From CAJCIT01 sp963771305 (GTDB lineage Bacteria; Acidobacteriota; Terriglobia; Bryobacterales; Bryobacteraceae): DNA of 64,000 nucleotides. The translations under genes were made by a program, and so were the position numbers. How positions within the stretch are numbered: position 1 is the first letter of the stretch; every line of letters begins with the position of its first letter. Under the pieces are notes generated by a model. That model saw only the letters and a list, made by a program, of their open reading frames with translations. It had not been told where the DNA came from and searched no databases. Shown here piece by piece: positions 57,312 through 64,000 of the stretch. Location: positions 288,916-352,915 of the forward strand of contig CAVYTS010000018.1 of NCBI GenBank assembly GCA_963771305.1, in the 5' to 3' direction.

Positions 57312-57602
57312 AGCACTTTCCAGATCGCGTAACGATCACCCGTCCCCATCACCCATTTGAAGGACAGTCTCTAGAGGTTTTGCGGCATGCCCGTATGCCT
57401 GGCGGCTTGCAGTTCGTGCTCATTCTGCCAGACGGGAGTAAGTCGTTGGTCTCCGCGGATTGGACAGATTTCAAGACTGATGACGGCAGGTCTCCAGGTC
57501 CTCAAATCGTCGCCTCCCCGGATGACCTGTTACGTCTTCGCGTTCTCGTCGATGCGCTCCTGCGCCGCGCTGCCAGTTTGCCAGTAATATCTGGGGCAAG
57601 CC
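57312..57602 (+). CDS. DUF5372-like small ORF, start and end unclear
   Basis: A frame open from about 57312 gives RVTITRPHHPFEGQSLEVLR, then LQFVLILPDGSKSLVSADWT and DDLLRLRVLVDALLRR. This resembles DUF5372 proteins often found just before recombinase genes (recalled, not searched). The expected start codon is missing (GTA where GTG might be), and the frame runs past its likely end to 57766, so it may be decayed. Position suggests it belongs to the outer element. Confidence 0.45.
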
Positions 57603-57611
57603 AGGAGAGTC

Positions 57612-57770
57612 ATGCCGCAACTGAATCTGAACTTCACCGACATCCCGATTCCGGAGACGTGCCTGTGGGAACAACTCGACGACGACCCAAAGCGGACCGT
57701 CGTCGAGATTCTGACGCGCCTTCTCTTAAAAGCGACGCGCGACCAGCACCAGGAGCAGACCAATGACTGA
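57612..57770 (+). CDS. 52-aa conserved-looking small protein before the recombinase
   Basis: Starts at ATG 57612 with AGGAGA upstream and encodes PQLNLNFTDIPIPETCLWEQ, then a charged helix (DDDPKRTVVEILTRLLLKAT). It ends with a TGA at 57768, overlapping the first codons of the recombinase (ATGACTGA), so translation is probably coupled. Unknown function; possibly a recombinase accessory or directionality factor by position. Confidence 0.6.
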   Translation: MPQLNLNFTDIPIPETCLWEQLDDDPKRTVVEILTRLLLKATRDQHQEQTND

Positions 57771-58181
57771 TCCCTCCAAAATCAAACCCACCCACACCCA
57801 GCGCGCCGCCTACGTTTACATTCGTCAGTCCACGCCCGGCCAGGTCGAACATAACCGCGAATCCACCGCCCGCCAATACGCCCTGGCCGATCGAGCCTGT
57901 CAACTGGGTTGGTCCAAGCAACAAGTGGTCCTCATCGATGAAGACCTGGGACTATCCGGCTCGGGTACGGACAAGCGCTCCGGATTTGCTCGCCTCACCA
58001 GCGAAGTGGCGCTGGCCCACGTGGGCATCGTTCTCGGACTGGAAGTTTCTCGTTTAGCGAGGAACAATGCAGATTGGTATCGTCTGCTGGAGTTGTGCGG
58101 CATCACCGACACGCTCATCGGCGACAACGACGGCGTCTATCATCCCGCTCTGTTCAACGATCGCTTGCTGCTCGGACTAAA
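57763..58181 (+). pseudogene. outer serine recombinase, N-terminal fragment
   Basis: Resolvase/invertase catalytic domain: nucleophile Ser in YVYIRQSTPGQ (about residue 23), DEDLGLSGSGT and conserved Arg in LEVSRLARNNADW. It breaks off after NDRLLLGL. The remaining codons up to 58479 in this frame are antisense to the inner recombinase. The rest of the gene is at 61002-62806; joining 58181 to 61002 restores the frame (cta aag ggc). Confidence 0.88.
58178..58181. other. inner element left core, TAAA
   Basis: TAAA occurs at 58178-58181 and again at 60998-61001. A single copy is expected in the uninterrupted recombinase gene (GGACTAAAGGGC), so this is the short sequence shared at both ends of the inner insertion. 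Confidence 0.65.
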
Positions 58182-58209
58182 TAGACCTGATTCACAAAGC
58201 ACCCCTAGT

Positions 58210-60110
58210 TTAACTTTTCGGTTGATCAACAGCATTCGGAAGCACCGTGGCGGCAGAGTCCGCCCGCTTTCGGCCAGGTGCGATTCCATCACGACGGCAG
58301 ATGTAACAGACTGTGTGGTAGGTGAAGCGGCGCCCGAAAGCAGTGCCGAAGCCGGCTCGATTGAGCTGGTCAGCGATCTCGGCGTAGCCGTATTTCCCGG
58401 CCAAGCGATGAATCCTGGCGACCGCTTCCTGCGGCGTTTTCAGAGACCACTCTCCCGGCATGGGTCGCTTCACGGTTGATCGTGTGATCACTCCGGAGCG
58501 CCAGCGAATTTGCATTTCGATCTCACCAGGAACACTAATTCCATCGAGTTGCACGGATTCAATCGCCATGCGCAACAGCCGTTTCCGATCTTGGTTAGTG
58601 GTTGTCTCCGCATGCCAGACCGCCGGTAGGTCGCCAGATAACTGGGTGATGGCGGCTCGCTCCTCGGTGGAAAGTCGCCACTGGGCTTCCTCCTCTGCCT
58701 GAGTAAAAGCCTTTTCCAGCTGGGCCGCCCGCTCTAACTTCTCATTCCACCGCCGCTCCAGCTCCGCTGCTACCAGACGGTTCGACGGGTCCACGGCATC
58801 ATATTGCCGTTCCGCCAGCCGCGCCTCGTAGCGCGCTTGTTCCAACTGCATGTTCTGCTGTCGTCGCCGAGCCATCAGATCCTGCTCGATCTGATCCAAT
58901 ACCCGCACGGCCACTTGCAGGCTGGTGGGAGACGCCGCCTCCAAGAAGGCCTCGGCCACCGCCGCGTCTACAGGACGAGAGCTCATCGTCTGACACACGC
59001 CGGAGTGGTCACCGTACTGGTAGCCCTGCTGACAGACATAGCTGGACGATCTGCCTTCTCTTCTGGCGCGATGCTGAACTGTCATCTTATGGCCGCAGAC
59101 GCCACAGACGGCAATCCCCTGCAGCATGGCATTGCCTTCTCGTTCCACTCCGCGGCTGCCTTCGCGGCTCCAGTTTTGCCGTAATCGCTCCTGGTTCTTC
59201 ACGAATTCTCCCCACTCCAGGTAGGCGGGATGATGATCCAGCAAGTTCACCGGCCATTGTGCCACGGAAAGCAGATGCGGCAACGCTTTGCCGCTCTTCG
59301 AAGAGCGGCGCGGTCCGGAATAGTCCCAACGACCGAACACGTAAGCTCCGGTATAGGCTGGGTTGTGCAAGATGCGAACGACTGTACTCAGGGTAGCCGT
59401 TTTCCAGAGCAGCGAACCATACCCTTCGCGGCTGACGGCACGCGTCGGTAAATCCAATCCTTGCTGCCTCAGATCGCGTACCACCTTCCGAGCAACGCCA
59501 TGGCGACGGAATAATTCGAACACATAGCCGAGCCGTTCACGTACTTTGCTATTGGGATCCAGTTCCCAACCCCCGTCCGGGCCCCTCACATACCCGGTCG
59601 GCAAAGCAAACTGCAACAGGCCCTTGCGCGCCTTATTCCAGCGGCCCTCGTAAAAGCGAGTGCGCAACGTAAATAGTTCCGCCTCCGAAATTGTCCCTTT
59701 CACTCCGAGCAAAAGACGATCATTCGGCTCGCGAGGACTATACACCGCTGTCTCGTCGCCTATCAAGGTGTCACTGATTCCGCAGATCTCGATCAGCCGA
59801 TACCAATCGCTGTTGTTACGTGCCAGTCGGGAAGCTTCCAACATCAGCACCAGTCCGACCTTTCCCATTCCCACTTCTGAAACCAGTCGTTGGAATCCCG
59901 TGCGATGGGCCGAACTGCTGCCCGTACGGCCTTGATCTTCATCGATGACTTCCACTCCGCTGGCTCGGCCAACCGAGCTCCAATCGCCCGTTCCCGCAGA
60001 TGATACTGGCGCTCGGTGCTTTCTCGATGTTCGATCACCTGCATCGGCGTCGATTGCCGAACATAGACGTAAGCCGTTCGTTCCTGATGGGTGCTTTGAA
60101 TCTTGACCAT
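58210..60110 (-). pseudogene. inner serine recombinase, N-terminal frameshifts
   Basis: The ATG at 60110 starts a catalytic domain (TAYVYVRQSTPMQVIEHRES, Ser nucleophile). Between about 59990 and 59960 the frame shifts twice around ELGWPSQ, then continues without break: VIDEDQGRTGS, LEASRLARNNSDW, NDRLLLGVKGTISEAEL, recombinase domain, zinc ribbon (CGVCGHKM ... C), coiled coil (RRQQNMQLEQARYEARLAER) and a C-terminal helical domain ending VDQPKS. Full length about 630 aa. A relative of the outer recombinase, not a copy of it. Confidence 0.8.
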
Positions 60111-60682
60111 CAGCAGCACCTTCCCACCGAAGTGGCTCGCTGTACCGTGCGCCGTGCCAGTTCTGTCAGCAGCGTTTCGAATGGCTGGCGGACCGCCCCA
60201 GCACCTCCCACTTCAGCGACTGTCAGAGGCCCTTTGAGGGGCACGGGGGGCTTGGTTCGAGCGCTTGGTGCGACTACCGATCGGCCGCCCAAGCTCGCTC
60301 GCACTTGTCGCAACACCAGGTCGGCATAGAAGCCATTCGCATCCGGCCATTCGATCGAAGGCAGTGGGCCGAGGGTCTCCCTCTTGGGATCGGCTACAGC
60401 CTTTGCGCGAGAGGTCTGCCGTAGAACTGCCCTGTTTCGTGGGTGATCACGATGCCTCCAGTGCTCTTTCCGCCCACCCGGAGACTCCTGGTGAATCTCA
60501 GCCCACTCCGGACCCGTCGGCCGCACCACTCTGATCGCGGGGTTGTGCTGTTGTCCCATCGCCAAAGTCACGTCCGCTAGCTTTTGGCGCGGTTCGAAGA
60601 TTTCTGGCATCTGCAAATACCGCGACTCGACACCAGCAAGCGCTATCTGCTTGAAAGATATGATAAAACATTTCTTTGTCAA
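60110..60682 (-). CDS. unknown ORF coupled to the inner recombinase
   Basis: A 190-codon frame whose TGA overlaps the recombinase ATG (TGATG), which suggests coupling and that it is real. The likely start is an inner ATG at 60610 (MPEIFEPRQKLADVTLAMGQ). Basic, with few strong features apart from a C-terminal helix (PFETLLTELARRTVQRAT). Its position matches the 52-aa ORF of the outer element, but I see no sequence similarity. Confidence 0.45.
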   Translation of the reverse strand: MTKKCFIISFKQIALAGVESRYLQMPEIFEPRQKLADVTLAMGQQHNPAIRVVRPTGPEWAEIHQESPGGRKEHWRHRDHPRNRAVLRQTSRAKAVADPKRETLGPLPSIEWPDANGFYADLVLRQVRASLGGRSVVAPSARTKPPVPLKGPLTVAEVGGAGAVRQPFETLLTELARRTVQRATSVGRCC

Positions 60683-60997
60683 AATGTTCTACCCCTTCCC
60701 TGACGCCCGCTTGGTCTCGCCAACAAAGCGTAGCAAGTCTCTCAGCGCGGGTGCCAACAACAGAACCGCAGATCTGTTGCTCGAAGCATGATCATCGATC
60801 ACTGGTTAGCAGATCCGTCCAGCCCCAGGGGATGGGCAGCATGAAAGTAAGGTTTAATCGCAGCAGTACCCACGGCGTTTGTTGACGCCAAAAGACTCGA
60901 CGCACACGTCCTGACTCACCGCAGTGAGCGCAATCCTCCGCGACAATCGTGAAGGTGTAACCAGAAGTGCAACATACGGTGCAGTCTGTTCTGTGTA
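60683..60997. other. 315-bp leader region of the inner element
   Basis: A minus-strand frame with two CxxC pairs (CTVCC and CAHCGESG) runs through here but extends beyond the element edge, so its start is unclear. It could be the remnant of a third element gene. No other feature is seen. Confidence 0.3.
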
Positions 60998-61001
60998 TAA
61001 A
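60998..61001. other. inner element right core, TAAA
   Basis: Second copy of the TAAA shared with 58178-58181; the outer recombinase codons resume immediately (AAG GGC ACC). Confidence 0.65.
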
Positions 61002-62806
61002 GGGCACCATGAGTGAGGCGGAGTTGCATATCATTCGTGCTCGTCTCGACGGCGGTATTCGCAACAAAGCGGCTCGCGGTGAACTGCGGCGGGGCCTGCC
61101 CGTGGGCTACGTCTGGGGAGATCAGGATGGTGAGGTTCTCTTTCATCCGGATGAGGCTGTCACCGGCGCGATCCGCACCGTTTTCGAACGATTCGCTGAA
61201 TTCGGCTCGGCGCGACGCGTATGGCTCTGGTTTCGTTCCGAAGGCCTGTCCTTTCCACTGCAAACCATGCCCGGCGGCTTACCGAGTCCAATCCGCTGGG
61301 TTGTTCCCACCTACACAGCACTTCACCACATCCTCAGCAATCCGGTGTATGCTGGCGCTTACACCTACGGCAAGACCAAGTGCGAACGCTACCTTGATGA
61401 ACACGGCGCCGTCAGAAAACGTAGTCGGCATCTGCCCATGGATCAGTGGTCGGTTCTCATTCAGGACCATCATCCTGGCTTCATCGATTGGGCGACCTAT
61501 CAGGCCAATCAGGCCCGGCTTGATTCCAACACCCGACCCAGGCCGCATCAGGCAGGGGGCGCCGTGAGAGAAGGATCAGCACTGTTGCAGGGCCTGGTCA
61601 CATGCGGTCACTGCGGCCGTCGTCTGCATGTGCACTATCGCGGCCGGAATTCGGCTCCCGGTTATCATTGCGCGGGCAAAGATCTGGTCGCTGGACGCGG
61701 CGTATACTGTCTCAACGTCGGCGGAACAGTAATCGAGCAAGCCGTGGCAAACGCTTTTCTCGAGGCCATTACGCCGGCCGCGATCGAAGCCATGCGGCTC
61801 TCCGTCCAACAACTCCAATCCAACCAAGATGCGTCTTTGTCCCAGTGGCGTTTGCAAGTGGAGCGCACTCGCTATGAAGCGGAACGCGCCGAGCGTCGTT
61901 ACCGGACAGTAGAACCCGAAAACCGGCTGGTCGCCCGCGGGTTGGAATCCGAATGGGAATCGTCTGCGTGATCTCGCGGCCGCAGAAATGGAACTGCGGC
62001 GACGGGAGCAACAACGACCCAGCACGATCAGCCCCGAGCAACTCAAAGCGATCGAGCGACTCGGCTCCGACATTCGTCAGGTCTGGGATGCGGCCACTAC
62101 TACGGATCGAGACCGCAAGGAACTGGTGCGTGCGTTACTGGAGGAAGTGGTTCTCAATCTCAAGCGGGCCGAAGGTCGCGCGCACTTGACTCTGCGCTGG
62201 CGCGGCGGCGCGATTACGCTGCTGGATATTCCGGTCCCCCAATTCAAACCGATGGGACCGCGCACGGACGAAGACACAATCTCTTTGCTTCGCCGCCTGG
62301 CAACTCTCTATCCAGACGAAGTCATCGCTGGAATCCTGAATCGTCAGGAACGCAAGACGGCCACTGGAGAACGCTTCACTGCCAACCAGGTCGGGAGTCT
62401 ACGACGATATCGCGACATCCCGCGATTCCAACCGCCCACCACGCCTCCGGACGGCGAGCTGGTTTCCATCCGCAAGGCGGCGCAGGTTCTGGGAATGAAT
62501 ACTTCCTCGATACACCGCTGGCTGGCCGATGGTTTCATCGCCGGCGAACAGATCACTCCAGGCGCGCCTTGGCAGATTCGAATCACCGATGAACTGCGGG
62601 CGCGCATTGTGCAGCACGCCTCGCCGGAGTACCTACCGATGCTGGAGGCTACTCTGAAACTCGGCGTTTCACGGCAGACTGTGTTGCAGCGTGTAAAGCG
62701 CGGAGAGCTCGAAGCCGTATTAGTTCGACAAGGTCGACGTAAGGGCTTGCGAATCAAAGTTGTGGAGCAACAGCCGGAACTTTTCAGCAACCAGGGGGCA
62801 GTATGA
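61002..62806 (+). pseudogene. outer serine recombinase, C-terminal fragment, frameshifted
   Basis: Continues the gene from 58181: KGTMSEAELHIIRARLDGG, recombinase domain (SNPVYAGAYTYGKTKCERY), zinc ribbon (LVTCGHCGRRLHVHY ... YHCAG), coiled coil, then after a one-base shift near 61958 the C-terminal half. That half ends in a helix-turn-helix-like domain (SIRKAAQVLGMNTSSIHRWL, and LKLGVSRQTVLQRVKRGELE). Repaired and joined, the protein would be about 740 aa. Its TGA is at 62804-62806, 10 bp from the element edge. Confidence 0.88.
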
Positions 62807-62816
62807 AGCAGGATCC

Positions 62817-63471
62817 AAAAATGCTCGGATGTCAAGGTCCAGCACCCAGCTCACCTTCTTGCAGGTAATGCCGACGTAGAGCGCGTCCAGCGCATCGTGC
62901 TGGCTCCGCCCTGGCCGGAATCCATACGAAAAACCCAGAAAGTCCTCTTCCCATATCTGGTTGAGGACCGTCCCGACCGCGTACTGTACGACTTTGTCTT
63001 CCAGTGCCGCGATGCCCAATGGTCGTTGCCTCCCATCGGGTTTCGAGATCCAGACTCTCCGTGATGGTTTCGCTCGATAAGCCCCGCGATGGATTCGCCC
63101 GTGCAGGTCGCGCAGTCGCGCCTCCAGGTCTTGTCCATATTCTTCCCACGTCACTCGTCCACCCCCGGTGCAGCCCGTTTCTTCAGACTGTGGTAACTAT
63201 CCCGGAGCAGATCGACGGTCACGTGGTGTAGCAGAGCGGTGAACTGTAACTTCCCGTCCTTTCTCGCTGCTTCGCGCACACGATCCAGCCCGTTTGGCCC
63301 GCTTTCCCGACTTTGTATTCGGTGCAGGTTAGGTTGGTCCATGTTTTCCTTGGTCAGCGGCCTTCCCTCCACAACCTCCGCCGGCGGTCTCCCGCTTTTG
63401 TTCGGCTGCTTCGTAGGTATTACGCCGCTGTACGACTCCCCGTCACCGTGCATGTGAGTCTTATGGCTCAT
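62817..63471 (-). pseudogene. ltrA: ltrA copy 2, N-terminal fragment (interrupted, one frameshift)
   Basis: The ATG at 63471 begins MSHKTHMHGDGESYS, as in copy 1. A single lost base near 63155 (AAPGVDE then stop, where copy 1 reads AAPGVDGVTWEEYG) shifts the frame, after which TWEEYGQDLEARLRDLHG continues to LDLDIRAF at the insertion. So this copy is broken both by the insertion and by a frameshift. Confidence 0.85.
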
Positions 63472-64000
63472 CGCTTTCTCCCACCGGTCCGCTGCTCTTC
63501 AGCCACGGACAGTGACTGGGTCTCTCGGTTCTCGCGCCTGGAGTTTCTATGCGTGCATGGGGTCTCTGACTCCGCATGGCCGCGACGCACTGGCGCTATC
63601 GCACCTCGCGTTTTTGCATTCCGGCTAGCAGGACACCGTCTGCTCCCTGACTCGCAGATTTCGGAGCTCAATACCCCGCCCACATATACCCCTGTCCAAC
63701 GCTTCAAGTGCAGCCTCACGACTGCCCTCGCATGGCTCGGGGCCAGGTTGGTTCGCTATTCCTTTTCCTGTATGAAACTTTCATTCACTACTCCAGGCCG
63801 GTTTATCCCGACGCTATCCCTGCTGCTTTGCTTGCTCTCCTTGTCGGAGCAGACCGGATTCTCACCCAGCCCACGAGAACGTTTACTTCCGGGCTTCCGA
63901 CGGTTTGGTCACCCGCCCCGTCGCCGGGTATAGCTACAGTGCCAACTGGGAAATTTGCACCGGCAGGGCTTTCACCTGCTAGATCAACAACTAGCTTCAC
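62817..64000 (-). mobile_element. group II intron copy 2, 5' part, continuing past the window
   Basis: Resumes copy 2 after the insertion. It carries the 5' half of ltrA (to 63471) and upstream intron RNA. Identical to copy 1 up to 63816, then continues with domain-I-like sequence (GTGAAAGCCCTGCCGG; CGGAAGTAAACG; GAGAATCCGG on the minus strand). The true 5' end lies beyond position 64000. Confidence 0.75.

Larger units (their letters stand above)
58182..61001 (-). mobile_element. inner serine-recombinase element, nested in the outer recombinase gene
   Basis: About 2.8 kb inserted into the codons for LLLGLKGTMSEAEL of the outer recombinase, in opposite orientation to it. Contains an ORF of unknown function (60110-60682) and a recombinase gene (58210-60110) that ends 28 bp from one edge. 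The edges are defined by the TAAA repeat and by restoration of the host frame. Confidence 0.85.
57285..62816 (+). mobile_element. outer serine-recombinase element, inserted in ltrA, itself interrupted
   Basis: 5,532 bp lying within the ltrA codons for DIRAFFD. Without the inner insert it is about 2.7 kb. Gene order on the plus strand: DUF5372-like ORF, 52-codon ORF, large serine recombinase whose TGA ends 10 bp before the right edge. No terminal inverted repeats are obvious; the edges are defined by comparison with intron copy 1 and the restored RT frame. Confidence 0.85.

Noticed and set aside
58182..58479. Extension of the outer recombinase N-terminal frame to 238 codons
   Set aside because: After residue 139 the translation is antisense to the inner recombinase's C-terminus and has no recombinase character.
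57763..62806. Three separate recombinase genes
   Set aside because: The first and third are two halves of one gene, since they join in frame at a short repeat; only two recombinases exist here.
1..64000. Uniform sequencing error as the sole cause of frameshifts
   Set aside because: Shifts are concentrated in a few genes; several genes over 2 kb are free of them. Local error cannot be excluded.
1..64000. CRISPR array, tRNA or rRNA genes
   Set aside because: No regularly spaced repeats and no recognisable tRNA cloverleaf or rRNA core sequence was found on reading the intergenic regions.

Overview
The window looks like a chromosomal segment of an Acidobacteriota bacterium, probably from the Solibacter/Bryobacter lineage. 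This is an inference from the gene mix: a Tat-exported Gfo/Idh/MocA protein, a PQQ dehydrogenase with a built-in haem domain, an IorAB-type molybdoenzyme, a secreted protein with a mature start typical of that group, a DUF5063 protein and an octahaem cytochrome. No rRNA is present to settle it, and I found no tRNA gene or CRISPR array.

Layout. 0.3-10.4 kb: carbon-metabolism genes (Gfo/Idh/MocA protein, ROK kinase, deoC) mixed with badly broken genes: a secreted protein, a PQQ dehydrogenase, a HipA-like kinase and an mltD-type transglycosylase. A histone-H1-like Lys/Ala-rich protein also lies here. 10.7-18.4 kb: clpP, a REC-GGDEF diguanylate cyclase, an AMIN amidase, a small lytic transglycosylase, mobA, an orphan MlaF-like ATPase and two tandem PPK2 kinases. 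18.4-30.9 kb: a broken secreted protein, a coaD-aminotransferase-SH3 lipoprotein operon, a YjhG/YagF dehydratase followed by an SDR, DinB, a DUF2157/GDYXXLXY pair, and recQ-pgm. 31.0-35.2 kb: an ileS-lspA-lgt operon. 35.3-46.4 kb: a LytTR two-component pair, iorAB, a MacAB-type exporter, a small secreted protein, an octahaem cytochrome and a beta-propeller protein. 46.5-52.2 kb: hypothetical genes and a minus-strand signalling operon (REC-HATPase, GAF, hybrid kinase with HPt).

52.4-64.0 kb is a pile-up of mobile elements and the most interesting part. Two near-identical group II introns lie in tandem on the minus strand. The upstream copy is split inside its reverse-transcriptase gene, exactly in the conserved codons for DIRAFFD, by a 5.5-kb insertion. 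That insertion is a serine-recombinase element. Its own recombinase gene is in turn split, at the conserved codons for LLLGLKGTMSEAEL, by a second serine-recombinase element in the opposite orientation. Conceptual removal of each insert, keeping one copy of a very short repeat (TT/AA outside, TAAA inside), restores both reading frames exactly. Each element is about 2.7-2.8 kb, has a small ORF overlapping the recombinase start, and has its recombinase stop within about 30 bp of one edge. Both target the most conserved codons of another mobile element's gene.

There are many one-base frameshifts. They are clustered in particular genes (PQQ dehydrogenase, mltD, HipA-like, the 18.4-19.5 kb gene, mobile elements), while long neighbours such as ileS, the dehydratase, iorB and the hybrid kinase are intact. 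This favours real gene decay over uniform sequencing error, but raw reads would be needed to decide.
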